Positions 7,367 through 16,710 are shown, counted from the stretch's first letter. The stretch: 23,864 bases of DNA from an uncultured Oscillospiraceae bacterium (GCA_934667815.1 CAKUMO010000037.1:1-23864), one strand, 5' to 3'. Notes: generated by a model not told the origin, from the letters alone. Made by a program: numbers and translations.

Positions 7367-8427
7367 CGCTGCTTTGGCTTTTGGGCGGCGCGGGACTGGC
7401 GGCGGCCTGCCTGCTCAGACCCTCGCCCGCGCTGCTCTGTGCAGGCGGGCTGTGGCTGCTGGCTCCGCTTGCCGCGTGGCTTTTGCTGCTGCTCGGGCGA
7501 AAGCGCCTGCGGCAGGAGATCGTCTGCGCCGCGACGGCGGAAAAGCATAAGCCGGTCTCTCTGACGCTTTCTCTGCGCCGGCCCCGATGGCTGCCTGCCG
7601 GCGCGGTGCGCTTTCGGATCGAGACGGAAAATACCGTGACCGGTGAGCGGCAATGCTTCTCCCTTTCCGGAACTCCGGCGCGGGCGACGCTGGAGAGCCG
7701 CTACTGCGGCTGCATCCGGCTGCGCGTCACGCGTGTGACGGTGCGCGAGGCGTTCGGGCTGCTTCCGGTCGTGCTTCGCGGCGCGGTGCAGCGGCAGCTC
7801 TGCATTTTGCCGGAAACCTTTCCCGTGCAGCTTGAGCCGCTTCTCTCCCTCACGCAGCAGGATTGCAGCGAATACGACCCGAACCGGAAGGGGACAGACC
7901 GGACGGAGACGCTTCAAATTCGCGATTATGTGCCCGGCGACAGCCTGCGGCAGATCCATTGGAAGCTCTCCGGCAAGGCAGGCCGCCTGATCGTGCGCGA
8001 CCCCGCGCGGCCGGTCGATCACAGCCTGCGTATTTTTGTGGCGCGGCAGACGGCGCAGCCTGCGCTTGCCGACGCGCTTCTGGAGGCGGCGGTTTCCGTG
8101 TGTCAGGCACTGGAAAACCAACCGTTCTGCCTAATGTGGAACGAAGACACGCTTTGCAGCCGTGAGGTGTCCGGCACGGAGTCGCTTTTCGAGGCGCTGA
8201 CCGACCTGATGAAGGCTCCGGCGAGGGAAACGCTGCCGCCGTGGGATGCGCCGCAGTGCGGTACACTGCTGTATTTCGGCTTTCAAATGCCGGAAGCGCC
8301 GCCGGAAAACGCGCTGCTGTTTCTGTGCTGCGAGAATGCGCAGGACGCGGCTGGGGTAATCGCCTTTCCCCCGGATCACATGAAAGAGAAATTAGGAAAC
8401 TTGACTGGGAGCTTGTCGCTTTTGTGA
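7363..8427 (+). CDS. DUF58 domain protein
   Basis: This 354-residue membrane-tethered protein has two hydrophobic helices near the N-terminus (about 3-17 and 24-45). They are followed by a beta-rich segment and the DUF58 hallmark (189-203), containing YVPGDSLRQIHWKLS, continued by GRLIVRDP. DUF58 proteins have a VWA-like fold and are the usual partners of MoxR ATPases. The start overlaps the MoxR stop (ATGA) and the stop overlaps the start of the transglutaminase-fold gene (GTGA), so all three proteins are made in a coupled fashion. The protein probably links cytoplasmic MoxR to the membrane-embedded transglutaminase-fold partner. Length and motif are normal for the family. The biochemical role of DUF58 is not settled; complex assembly is the prevailing idea. 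Confidence 0.93.
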   Translation: MTLLWLLGGAGLAAACLLRPSPALLCAGGLWLLAPLAAWLLLLLGRKRLRQEIVCAATAEKHKPVSLTLSLRRPRWLPAGAVRFRIETENTVTGERQCFSLSGTPARATLESRYCGCIRLRVTRVTVREAFGLLPVVLRGAVQRQLCILPETFPVQLEPLLSLTQQDCSEYDPNRKGTDRTETLQIRDYVPGDSLRQIHWKLSGKAGRLIVRDPARPVDHSLRIFVARQTAQPALADALLEAAVSVCQALENQPFCLMWNEDTLCSREVSGTESLFEALTDLMKAPARETLPPWDAPQCGTLLYFGFQMPEAPPENALLFLCCENAQDAAGVIAFPPDHMKEKLGNLTGSLSLL

Positions 8428-10640
8428 AAAAACAGGAATCGTTGACCATCAAAAAGCAGCCTGCGCCGCGCGCGGCGGGAGTCTCTGCGCTGCCCGCCGG
8501 AGTGCTGCTCCTGACGGGACTGTGGGGCGCGGCGTGGCGATGGCTTTCCCCGGCGCAGAGCGCATGGCGGCTGCTGTGGCCGCTGCTTGCGGCGTGGGCG
8601 GCTTTGACGCTGTGCCTGCTGTTCCGGCCGGAACGGCGCCGGAATCGCATTGCCGCGCTTGCGGCGCTGCTGGCTTTTCTGGCGGGGGCGCTGCTGCTGC
8701 GCGGCAGGCTTGCCGAGGCGGCGGCGGGCGTAGGGAATCTCGCAAAGCAGCGGCTGTTTTTGCAGACCGGGCGCTATGCGCTGCCCTATGAGGATACCGG
8801 AGAAATCCTCTGGCTGCTCGTCCCGTCGGCGGCGCTCACGGGCCTGCTCTGCGGACTGTGCCTGCGAGGCCGGTATGGCGGCGCGGCGCTTGCACTGCTC
8901 ACGCTTGCACTCCTCGGACTGCAAATCGCGGGACTCGCGGAGCCGGACTGGTTTTTCGTCGTGCTTTTGCTCGGCGTTCTGTTGAGCTTCCTGCGCGAGC
9001 GCCCGAAAAAGCGTGCGCTGGTCTCTGCGGCGGCGTTGCTGCTGGCGCTGGCGCTTGCCGGAACGGCAATGCTGCCCGGCCTTGTGCCGCAGACGACTGA
9101 CGGCGGGCTTGCCCGCGCGCTGCACCGCCTGACCTATGAAAAGAATCACAATCCTCTGCCGGAGGGCGACCTGACCGCCGCCTGCCCCACGGCGGCGAAC
9201 GAGGCCGCGCTGGAGGTCCGCATGGCGCACTGGACGCCCCTGTATCTGCGTGGTTATGTTGCAAGCGAATACACCGGTACGGGCTGGCAGCGCCTTCCGA
9301 CCTCGGCGCTGTGCGCGGATGCCGAGACGCTTTACACGCTGCAAAGGGACTACTTTTCTCCTGCAACACAGCTTGCTGCCGCTTGGCGCACGCAGAATGC
9401 CGAGGCGGGAAATCATGTTACCATCGTGCCGCTTGGCGCCTGCACGGAGCATCTCTATCTGCCCTACGGCGCGGCCTCGGATCTGCCCGATGCCGCCGAT
9501 CTTGCGGGCGAGGGCAGCCGCGCGGCCATGCCGCAGCGCTACGCCGCGGCGCTCTATCCCGTGGAGGACAGCTATCTGCTGCAAAAGGCGCTCTCGCAGG
9601 AGACGGGGAGCGATTATCTGACAGGCGAGGCGGCCTATCGCCAGTGGGTCTATGCGCACGATCTCACCGTCCCGCAGAGCACCTATGAGGCGCTGACGCA
9701 GCGTTTCTCTCCCGCGCAAAGCTGGACGACCACGCAGGCCAAGACGGAAATTCTGCGGTTTCTTGCAGAAAATCTCACCTACCGCGAGAGCGCGGCCGTC
9801 TCGGGCGCGGATGTTGCCGCAGCGGTGCTGACGGGAAGCCGTCAGGGCAGCAGCGTGCACTATGCCACGCTGGCCGTGCTGCTGCTGCGCTGCTGCGGTA
9901 TCCCGGCACGCTATGTCGAGGGCTACATGGTCACGGTGCAGCAGGCGCAGGCGCTTTCGGACGGCGCGGCGCTGACCCTCACGGAACGCAGCGCACATGC
10001 GTGGGCGGAGTATTACCTCGACGGCGTCGGCTGGCTTCCCTTCGACGCGTCGCCGGGCTACACCGACCTGATCGACTATGTCCTGCCCGACGACGGCACG
10101 CAGACGGAAAACGGCAGCGCGCAAGCCCCGCAGGACGACACGCAGACGGAGCAGACGCGTGAGCCGAATATTTCCGAGAAACCGCAGGAGCAAACGGGCG
10201 GCACGGTCAGCTTGCGCAATGTGCTGCGCGGCCTGCTGGCGGCTTTGCTGCTCGTGCTGGCCGGACTGGCGCTGCGGACTTATCTGCTGCGGCGAAGGCT
10301 TCGCAGGCGCCGCGCAGAGTATTCCTGCAAAGACCACAGATTGGCCTGCGCAAGCATGCTCACCACCGTTCACGACCTCCTGCGGCTGATGCAGCCGGGG
10401 GATTGGGAGTTCTACGGGGCGGCGCATGAGCAGGCACTGACGGCGGCGCTGGATCCTCCGGAGACTGCGCAGAAGCTCGCCGCACTGGAGCGTGAGGTCT
10501 GGTACAGCGGCCATGCAATGGAAGCCGCGCAGCGTGCGCAGACGTTGGAGCTGCTCACCGCAGTCGAGGCCCTGTGGAGGAAGCGCACGCCGCGCTGGAA
10601 ACGCTTTGTTCAGAGATTTATTGCCTGTAAGGCATTTTAA
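8424..10640 (+). CDS. TgpA-like membrane transglutaminase-fold protein, catalytic Cys replaced by Ser
   Basis: This 738-residue protein starts at GTG (GTGA overlap with the DUF58 stop), with GGGAG about 12 bases upstream. The frame is open further upstream but there runs inside DUF58. The N-terminal ~220 residues contain about six membrane helices, followed by an external domain with a transglutaminase core. Expected motifs are present: LLLRCCGIPARYVEGY, SAHAWAEYYLDGVGWLPFD with His525, and Asp541. The position of the catalytic cysteine (family GxCxHYA) reads GSSVHYA, placing Ser477 there. An acidic Gln/Thr-rich linker leads to a further membrane helix (about residues 595-615), a basic cluster and a DUF4129-like cytoplasmic tail. 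This topology matches TgpA, the usual partner of MoxR and DUF58. It may be a pseudoenzyme, a serine-dependent variant or a binding module. The gene is followed after 33 bases by the giant surface protein. Confidence 0.9.
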   Translation: MKKQESLTIKKQPAPRAAGVSALPAGVLLLTGLWGAAWRWLSPAQSAWRLLWPLLAAWAALTLCLLFRPERRRNRIAALAALLAFLAGALLLRGRLAEAAAGVGNLAKQRLFLQTGRYALPYEDTGEILWLLVPSAALTGLLCGLCLRGRYGGAALALLTLALLGLQIAGLAEPDWFFVVLLLGVLLSFLRERPKKRALVSAAALLLALALAGTAMLPGLVPQTTDGGLARALHRLTYEKNHNPLPEGDLTAACPTAANEAALEVRMAHWTPLYLRGYVASEYTGTGWQRLPTSALCADAETLYTLQRDYFSPATQLAAAWRTQNAEAGNHVTIVPLGACTEHLYLPYGAASDLPDAADLAGEGSRAAMPQRYAAALYPVEDSYLLQKALSQETGSDYLTGEAAYRQWVYAHDLTVPQSTYEALTQRFSPAQSWTTTQAKTEILRFLAENLTYRESAAVSGADVAAAVLTGSRQGSSVHYATLAVLLLRCCGIPARYVEGYMVTVQQAQALSDGAALTLTERSAHAWAEYYLDGVGWLPFDASPGYTDLIDYVLPDDGTQTENGSAQAPQDDTQTEQTREPNISEKPQEQTGGTVSLRNVLRGLLAALLLVLAGLALRTYLLRRRLRRRRAEYSCKDHRLACASMLTTVHDLLRLMQPGDWEFYGAAHEQALTAALDPPETAQKLAALEREVWYSGHAMEAAQRAQTLELLTAVEALWRKRTPRWKRFVQRFIACKAF

Positions 10641-10673
10641 TAAATCTGTAATTCAAACAAGGAGGAACCCATT

Positions 10674-13600
10674 ATGCAACATTTTGGAAAACGCCTGTTG
10701 GCACTTGTGCTGACCTGCATCCTTCTGCTGTCGCTGCTTCCGACGACGGTTTTTGCCGTGAATAACGGCAGGATCGCGCTGATGGCGGTGACGGCTGACG
10801 GCCTGCTGATTGCGCCGGAGTACATCGACTGTCCTACCGGCAGCACTGTGAAGGACGTGCTCAAAGCGAGCGGCCACACCTTCAGCGGCATCGACAGCGG
10901 ATTTATTTCCGGCGTTGACGGCCGCACCGACAACTTCTCTCTGCACTATGACGGCGACGGTTATGCCCTCGACGCCGCAGCAGAGGACGTGACGGCGATC
11001 TGGTTTACCACGAACGCGAACCAGAGCTACGGCGACGGCCTGCGCGACCTCGTTCTCTGCATGGCCGATTACAGGGCCGCGACGAACGGCGTGCAGGACT
11101 ATGCCGCCGCGAAGGAAGCATACGACGCTGCCGTCGAGGGCTTCTATGCAGCGGATAACGCTGCGGGCGTGAAGCTGCACGCCGCGCTGGCTGACGCGAT
11201 GAAAAGATATGCCGATTTCGTCGCGGGCGACAAGTTTACGGTGACGCTGGACGTCACCATGGGCGATGCGAAGGTCACGCCCGCCGAGGCGGTCTTTACC
11301 AGCGAGTTCGGCACCGTCGTCACGGCGAAGAATGCCGAAACGGTGGCGCTCGTTCCCGCGACCTACACCTTTGATCTGTCCGACGGCGAGTTCCGCCATG
11401 TGCGCGGCACACTGAAGGTCGCGGCGGATACCGCCCTGACCGCTACACTGCCCGCAGGCAAGTGGATTAAGACCATCGGCATCGGCATTGACAACTTCTG
11501 GAAAACCTACGGCGAAATGCCCAAGTCCAACGAAAACGACTACGAGGCTACCTACCTGATCCCGGATCATGCCGATAATTCCCTGTATCCCTACTTTGAG
11601 CCGGGAGACGGCGTGAACACTTCCAATATCCGCGTCTATAAGGCGGGCGACCCCAACGGCAATCTGGCGCGCAGTTGGGAGAGCAAGGCAACCGTCCTGA
11701 CCAAATGCATTGAGGCCAACAGTCTGAAAAACGCGGACGTGGTCTGTGAGGCACGCCTCAAGGGCGACGGCTATGAACAGTACCAGACCTTTACCCTGCA
11801 TTTCATCCGCACTGCCAGCCTCACGGACCTGAAAGCGGCGGACGCCATCTCCGGATTGCAGATCTCTCCGGCGTACGCCAACACCACCACCACCTACACC
11901 GTGGCGACCGCACAGGATCAGGTGAAGATCACGCCCGTTACGCTGTGCAGCGGCGCTGCGATCACCGTAGCCGGAAAGTCCACCCAGAGCGGTACGGCGG
12001 TTGCGGTGGATCTGGCCGACTGCGAGAAGGATTCGAGCAATAACTATCTGATCCCCGTGGTGCTGACCGCCAACGGTCAGGACGTCACCTACACGGTGAA
12101 GGTGCAGAAGCGCGCCAGCATTCCGATCATTCTGAACCACGAGGAGGGTCTGGACGTCAAGGTTTACAGCCAGACGGGCGACTACATTGCGCCCACCACC
12201 TCCACCGGTACGGCGGATACCTACATGCTGACGCTGGGCTGCGGCTATACCTATCTGGCCACCAAGGACGTGTACTACCACGCCGAGCATACCTTCCCGG
12301 CGCAGCCCGGCATGAAGCTGACGGTGCCCACGCCCGTCACCGAGGACTGGCTGACGAATCTCAGCTCCCGCGCCGGCAATAAAGCGCCGCTGAACGAGAT
12401 GTCTCCGGCATTTGCGGCGGGCGTTCACGAATATACCTTTACGGTGGAATCCAATACCACCAATTTCCAGCTCCTGCGTGCCCGCGCGGACAGCTCTTAT
12501 AAGACTACGTTCTACTCGAATTACCACTGCAACAGTTCCTGGCCCGAACGGACGATTGAGAAGTCACTGACGAGCTCTGACACGGTCTATGCTCCGATTA
12601 CCGGCTTCTTGGCCGTGGGCGGCTACGGCAACAAGGGACGCCTGAAGGTCGCCCAGGCCAAGACGGTCAACGGCGCGACGCTGTATCAGGACTACTTCAT
12701 CAATGTCGTGCGTTCCATGACCCTCACAAGCCTGACGGTCAAGGATAAAAACGACGTCAGCGTGACTCTGACGCAGAAGGAAGCCGACAAGAAGGGCTTT
12801 AACAAGCTGGTGTATGACTACACCGCCGACGTTGGCCAGAGCACCCCAGAGCTGCGCCTGACGCTGAAGCCGCTGAGCTCCTACCGTATCGATGCGGATG
12901 TGACCGTGAAGGTCGCCTGCGGTGACTGGAGCCAGACGCTGGAATACGACTCCGAAAACAAGCCAAATGTGGACAGAACCGTTGTTGTTCCGCTGAACAC
13001 GGCCTCCGGCGCGACGGAAAAAATCACAATTACCGTTTCCCACACGGAGATCGGCAGCATCGCCGGAACCTATACCATCGAGGTCAACAAACAGCCGCCT
13101 GTGGAAGCGAGTGTCATCACAGAGCCGAGCGATGCCACGGTGTTCCTCGTGGCCGACGCAAACGGGACCCGCATCCTGCCGGATAAGCAGGGAATTTATC
13201 TGCTGGATACCGGCAGCAGCTACACGCTCATCGTGACGCGCACCGGCTACGTGGGCCAGAAGTTCCCCGTTGTTGCCAGTGAGGAGAACAAGACCATTCG
13301 CGTGACACTGGCCAAAGCGCCCGCAGGCACGCTCAATGACATTCTTCAGGAGGGCGACTGGCCTCTGTTCCGCGCGGATGAAAACAACAACGGCGTGGTG
13401 AACCTGCGCACGCCCATCACTGCCGAGAATGCCGTGCTGGCATGGGCAAACAAGCTGGGCGAGGGTTACAGCGGCAGCGCCGTGGGCAGCCCCATCATTG
13501 CCGGCGGCTATCTCTACACCTACTCCGGCAAGACCATCATGAAGGTCGATAAGGACACCGGTCTGGTTTTGAAAACGGGCAAGATGGTTGGCGGCTCCGC

Positions 13601-15917
13601 CTTTGCCATCAACTCTCCCACCTATGCAGACGGCATGATCTTTGTTGGTCTGTCCAACGGCTGCGTGCAGGCCTTCAATGCCGAGACGCTGGATTCCCTC
13701 TGGGTCTATAAGGATAAGCTCGGCGGCCAGCCCAACTGCCCGATCGCCTACTGCGACGGCTACATCTACACCGGCTTCTGGGTGCAGGAGGTGAAACAGG
13801 CTAACTTCGTCTGCATCTCCGTCACGGATGAGGATCCGACGCAGTCTAACGAGGAAAAGCTCGCTACCTGGACCTATACCCACAACGGCTTTTACTGGGC
13901 GGGCGCCTACGCCTGCGAGGATTATGTCCTTGTCACGACCGACGACGGCGCTGCGGATTACCATACCGGCTACGGCTCCATCCTGTCGTTCAATCCCAAG
14001 ACCGGCGCGCTTCTGGACGAGGTTCGCATGTCGAACGTCGGCGACCTGCGCAGTAGCGTCTGCTATGACACGGAGACGGACGCCTATTACTTCACCTCCA
14101 AGGGCGGCGACTTCTATCAGATCAGAACCAACGAGGACGGCACCTTTGTCGAAAACTCCCTGAAGCGCCTGCATTTGAAAAACGGCGTGGATGACTATGA
14201 GGCAATGAGCACCTCCACACCGGTAGTTTACAAGGGCCGTGCCTATATCGGCGTAGCCGGCATGGGTCAGTTTAAGGCTTACTCCGGCCACAATATCACC
14301 GTGATCGATCTTAAGAGTTTTACCGTCGCCTATTATGTCCCCACGCAGGGCTATCCTCAGACCAGCGGCCTGTTGACCACGGCCTATGAGAACGAGGACG
14401 GCTATGTGTACGTCTATTTCTTCGACAACTTCACGCCCGGCAAGCTGCGCGTGCTGCGCGACAAAGCCGGCATGACCGAGGTCGATCACACCTACACCAC
14501 CATGGAGACCTACAGCGAAAACGGCGAGGAGCACACCGTCGAAACGCCTTATGTGCTCTTTACGCCCAGTGGGGCGCAGGCGCAGTACGCCATTTGCAGC
14601 CCCATTGCAGACAGCGAGGGCAATATCTACTTCAAGAACGACTCCGCGCAGCTCATGCGCCTGAGCAGCCGGGTCACAAAGCTGGAGATCACGCAGCAGC
14701 CCGACCGCACGACCTACGAGGTGAACGATTATTTCGACGCCAAGGGCATGAAGGTCACGGCCTACTATGCCAACGGCATGACTAAGGATGTCACGGACTA
14801 TGTCAAGTACACCACGGAAAAGCTGACCGCAGACGACACCGAGATCACGATCGCCATTGATCTCGACAAGCCGGTCAAGGAAACGCTGGAAAAGTCCGAG
14901 GATAAGGAACAAACCGCCAAGTGGCAGCTCTATCAGGATAGGGACGGCGAGGACGGAAAAAAATGGGACATCCCCACCGCGACCGTGACCATCTCGATTG
15001 CCGACGGCCATTCCTACGGCGAACCGGTCTGGGCATGGAGTGAAGATTTCACCGCGACTGCGACCTTCACCTGCGGCAACGAGGGCTATACGGAAACGGT
15101 TCCCGCAACGGTCACGGACGAGGTGACCACGCCTGCGACCTGCGAAAAGACCGGCGTCCGCACCTACACCGCGAGGGTCACCTTCGAGGGTAAGGACTAC
15201 ACGACGACCAAGACCGAGGTTATCCCCGCCGACGGGCATAAGCTGGACGCTGTGGCCGAGGTTCCCGCGACCTGCGAGACCACCGGTACCGCCGCGCATT
15301 GGAAGTGCAGCGTCTGCAAAAAGCTCTTTGCCGACGACAAGGCGGAACAGGAAACCACGCTTTCCGAGCTGACGCTCGCTGCCACCAGCCACGCTTACGG
15401 CGAACCGGTCTGGGCATGGAGCGACGGCTACACCGCGACTGCGACCTTCACCTGCGGCAACGACAATATGCATGTCAAGACGCTTGATGCGATTGTCACG
15501 GACGAGGTGACCACGCCTGCGACCTGCGAAAAGACCGGCGTCCGCACCTACACCGCGAAGGTCACCTTCGAGGGCAAGGACTACACCGAAACCAAGACTG
15601 AGGAGCTTGCGGCGCTTGGACATCAGCCGGAGCTGAGAAACGCCAAGGAGGCGACCTGCACGGAGCCGGGCTACACCGGCGACACCGTCTGCAAGGTTTG
15701 TGAAAAGGTTTTGGAGACTGGCAAGCAGACCGACGCGCTCGGTCACGAATTCAAGAACGGCAAGTGCACTCGCTGCGGAAGGACCGCACCCGCTGAACCG
15801 ACCACAGGCGATTCTGTGAATCTCATCGTGCTGTGGAGCGTGCTGGCAGGCGCAGCCATCGCAGCCGCCGCCCTGATCCTGATTCTGAAAAAGAAACAGC
15901 GCAGCGGCGAAGAATAA
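10674..15917 (+). CDS. giant multi-domain surface protein with PQQ-like propeller and degenerate sortase-type anchor
   Basis: A 1747-residue exported protein follows an AAGGAGG site. The signal peptide is residues 1-28 (cut after VFA). Residues 33-115 resemble a divergent DUF4430 domain (GSTVKDVL, then GIDSGFISGVDG). Residues 120-185 are helical. Residues 380-480 match a cadherin-like beta-sandwich, and two further beta-sandwich segments span about 555-810. About 810-885 is PEGA-like. About 892-1330 forms a PQQ/quinoprotein-type beta-propeller with repeated 'GSPIIAGGYLYTYSG' and 'SPTYADGMIFVG' strands. Then come a Big_3-like Ig domain (1331-1443), two 127-residue-spaced repeats, CxxC...LGH modules, and the tail PTTGDSVN, a hydrophobic helix and KKKQRS. 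PTTGD resembles the LPxTG-like motifs of gut Clostridia. It is the last gene of the operon, 33 bases after the transglutaminase-fold gene, and a candidate client of that machine. Binding partner unknown. Confidence 0.88.
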   Translation: MQHFGKRLLALVLTCILLLSLLPTTVFAVNNGRIALMAVTADGLLIAPEYIDCPTGSTVKDVLKASGHTFSGIDSGFISGVDGRTDNFSLHYDGDGYALDAAAEDVTAIWFTTNANQSYGDGLRDLVLCMADYRAATNGVQDYAAAKEAYDAAVEGFYAADNAAGVKLHAALADAMKRYADFVAGDKFTVTLDVTMGDAKVTPAEAVFTSEFGTVVTAKNAETVALVPATYTFDLSDGEFRHVRGTLKVAADTALTATLPAGKWIKTIGIGIDNFWKTYGEMPKSNENDYEATYLIPDHADNSLYPYFEPGDGVNTSNIRVYKAGDPNGNLARSWESKATVLTKCIEANSLKNADVVCEARLKGDGYEQYQTFTLHFIRTASLTDLKAADAISGLQISPAYANTTTTYTVATAQDQVKITPVTLCSGAAITVAGKSTQSGTAVAVDLADCEKDSSNNYLIPVVLTANGQDVTYTVKVQKRASIPIILNHEEGLDVKVYSQTGDYIAPTTSTGTADTYMLTLGCGYTYLATKDVYYHAEHTFPAQPGMKLTVPTPVTEDWLTNLSSRAGNKAPLNEMSPAFAAGVHEYTFTVESNTTNFQLLRARADSSYKTTFYSNYHCNSSWPERTIEKSLTSSDTVYAPITGFLAVGGYGNKGRLKVAQAKTVNGATLYQDYFINVVRSMTLTSLTVKDKNDVSVTLTQKEADKKGFNKLVYDYTADVGQSTPELRLTLKPLSSYRIDADVTVKVACGDWSQTLEYDSENKPNVDRTVVVPLNTASGATEKITITVSHTEIGSIAGTYTIEVNKQPPVEASVITEPSDATVFLVADANGTRILPDKQGIYLLDTGSSYTLIVTRTGYVGQKFPVVASEENKTIRVTLAKAPAGTLNDILQEGDWPLFRADENNNGVVNLRTPITAENAVLAWANKLGEGYSGSAVGSPIIAGGYLYTYSGKTIMKVDKDTGLVLKTGKMVGGSAFAINSPTYADGMIFVGLSNGCVQAFNAETLDSLWVYKDKLGGQPNCPIAYCDGYIYTGFWVQEVKQANFVCISVTDEDPTQSNEEKLATWTYTHNGFYWAGAYACEDYVLVTTDDGAADYHTGYGSILSFNPKTGALLDEVRMSNVGDLRSSVCYDTETDAYYFTSKGGDFYQIRTNEDGTFVENSLKRLHLKNGVDDYEAMSTSTPVVYKGRAYIGVAGMGQFKAYSGHNITVIDLKSFTVAYYVPTQGYPQTSGLLTTAYENEDGYVYVYFFDNFTPGKLRVLRDKAGMTEVDHTYTTMETYSENGEEHTVETPYVLFTPSGAQAQYAICSPIADSEGNIYFKNDSAQLMRLSSRVTKLEITQQPDRTTYEVNDYFDAKGMKVTAYYANGMTKDVTDYVKYTTEKLTADDTEITIAIDLDKPVKETLEKSEDKEQTAKWQLYQDRDGEDGKKWDIPTATVTISIADGHSYGEPVWAWSEDFTATATFTCGNEGYTETVPATVTDEVTTPATCEKTGVRTYTARVTFEGKDYTTTKTEVIPADGHKLDAVAEVPATCETTGTAAHWKCSVCKKLFADDKAEQETTLSELTLAATSHAYGEPVWAWSDGYTATATFTCGNDNMHVKTLDAIVTDEVTTPATCEKTGVRTYTAKVTFEGKDYTETKTEELAALGHQPELRNAKEATCTEPGYTGDTVCKVCEKVLETGKQTDALGHEFKNGKCTRCGRTAPAEPTTGDSVNLIVLWSVLAGAAIAAAALILILKKKQRSGEE
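15015..15604 (+). repeat. imperfect tandem repeat in the giant surface gene
   Basis: Two copies (about 15015-15220 and 15396-15604) start 381 bases apart (127 codons) and differ by a few substitutions and one codon-sized indel. Long stretches of the DNA are identical, for example around TGGGCATGGAG and GACCTGCGAAAAGACCGGCG. Each encodes a module beginning YGEPVWAWS and ending FEGKDYT. High nucleotide identity indicates recent duplication or ongoing gene conversion. Confidence 0.85.
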
Positions 15918-15923
15918 AATATA

Positions 15924-15955
15924 AGCAGCCCTCCGGTTAATGCCGGAGGGCTGCT
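15924..15955. terminator. bidirectional intrinsic terminator
   Basis: A perfect 13-base-pair stem (AGCAGCCCTCCGG with CCGGAGGGCTGCT, six-base loop) lies between the convergent surface-protein operon and the SGNH hydrolase gene. It is followed by CTTGTCTT on the plus strand and TTATATTTTATT on the minus strand, so it can end transcription from both sides. Confidence 0.9.
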
Positions 15956-15966
15956 CTTGTCTTGGC

Positions 15967-16626
15967 TTATAAGCTTTCAAGGAAGCTGCGGAGCTTTTCT
16001 GCGAGGATGACGTGCCCTGCGTCGTTGGGATGCAGGCCGTCGGGTACATAGCGCGCCTGCGTGTCCGGGTCATTCGGGTCGAGCACGCCTTCCGCGTAGA
16101 GGTCGAGCACGGGAAGCTGATATTCCTGCGCAATCTGCCGCAGAGCGCCCACATAGTCCGCCAGCGGGCGCGCGGGCGTCGTTCTGGAGCCGTCGCCGCG
16201 CGGGTCGGACTCGTTGACGCGGTGAAGCGGTGTGACGACGACGATCTTTGCCACCGGATAGCGCCGCAGCAGCGTCTGAAAGAGCACATGGCACGCGCCG
16301 CAGAAGGTATCCGGCGTGCGGTCGTGCAGCGTGCCGAAGGGCGCGTCGCCGTGGCCGAAGTCGTTTGTGCCGCCGAAAACGACGACCACATCCGCGTTTT
16401 CATCCATTTCCGATGCCCGCAGACAGAAGTCGCGGTCGATTTTCGGGTCGGCAGAGGGCGTTTGCTGCCTTGCGATCCGCGTACCGCCGATACCGTAATT
16501 GCGCGATGCGGAAAGCTGACAGGCTTCTTCGAGAAGGTGGGCAAAGGCCTTGTCCGGACCGCTCGTGCCGCAGCCCTCCGTGATGCTGTCGCCCAGAAAA
16601 TTGATTGCCAGACCGTTTAGTTTCAT
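15967..16626 (-). CDS. SGNH/GDSL-type hydrolase
   Basis: This 219-residue cytoplasmic esterase/lipase-fold enzyme has no signal peptide. All four SGNH blocks are present: GDSI (Ser14 nucleophile), GIGG (oxyanion Gly), GGTND (Asn88) and DGLHPN (Asp196, His199). Such enzymes remove acyl or acetyl groups from carbohydrates or small esters. The substrate cannot be told from sequence. The ATG at 16626 follows AAGGAG by a normal spacing; the frame remains open further upstream but without a better start. The gene is monocistronic. It sits behind a good promoter at 16762-16790 with a leader of about 129 bases, and ends at the shared terminator. Nothing suggests a tie to the neighbouring operons. The family call is strong. 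Confidence 0.92.
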   Translation of the reverse strand: MKLNGLAINFLGDSITEGCGTSGPDKAFAHLLEEACQLSASRNYGIGGTRIARQQTPSADPKIDRDFCLRASEMDENADVVVVFGGTNDFGHGDAPFGTLHDRTPDTFCGACHVLFQTLLRRYPVAKIVVVTPLHRVNESDPRGDGSRTTPARPLADYVGALRQIAQEYQLPVLDLYAEGVLDPNDPDTQARYVPDGLHPNDAGHVILAEKLRSFLESL

Positions 16627-16710
16627 ATGAATCTCCTTAATATACAAATGACATGATAATGACGGGAATTTGCAGCTTTTGTCCAATTTCGGCGACATTG
16701 AAGCGGTTGC

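Noticed and set aside
8241..8423. Upstream extension of the transglutaminase-fold gene
   Set aside because: It runs inside DUF58 coding sequence. The GTG at 8424 overlaps the DUF58 stop and gives an N-terminus leading into the first membrane helix.
8376..10514. Long antisense open frame opposite the transglutaminase-fold gene
   Set aside because: It is Arg/Gln-rich, shows no family signature, and the sense gene is clearly real.
12564..16544. Very long open frame antisense to the giant surface gene, and another at 10653-12527
   Set aside because: The composition is arginine/valine/glycine-rich and low in recognisable domains. It mirrors a well-supported gene with signal peptide, domains and ribosome binding site. 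Long antisense frames are expected from GC-rich codon use.
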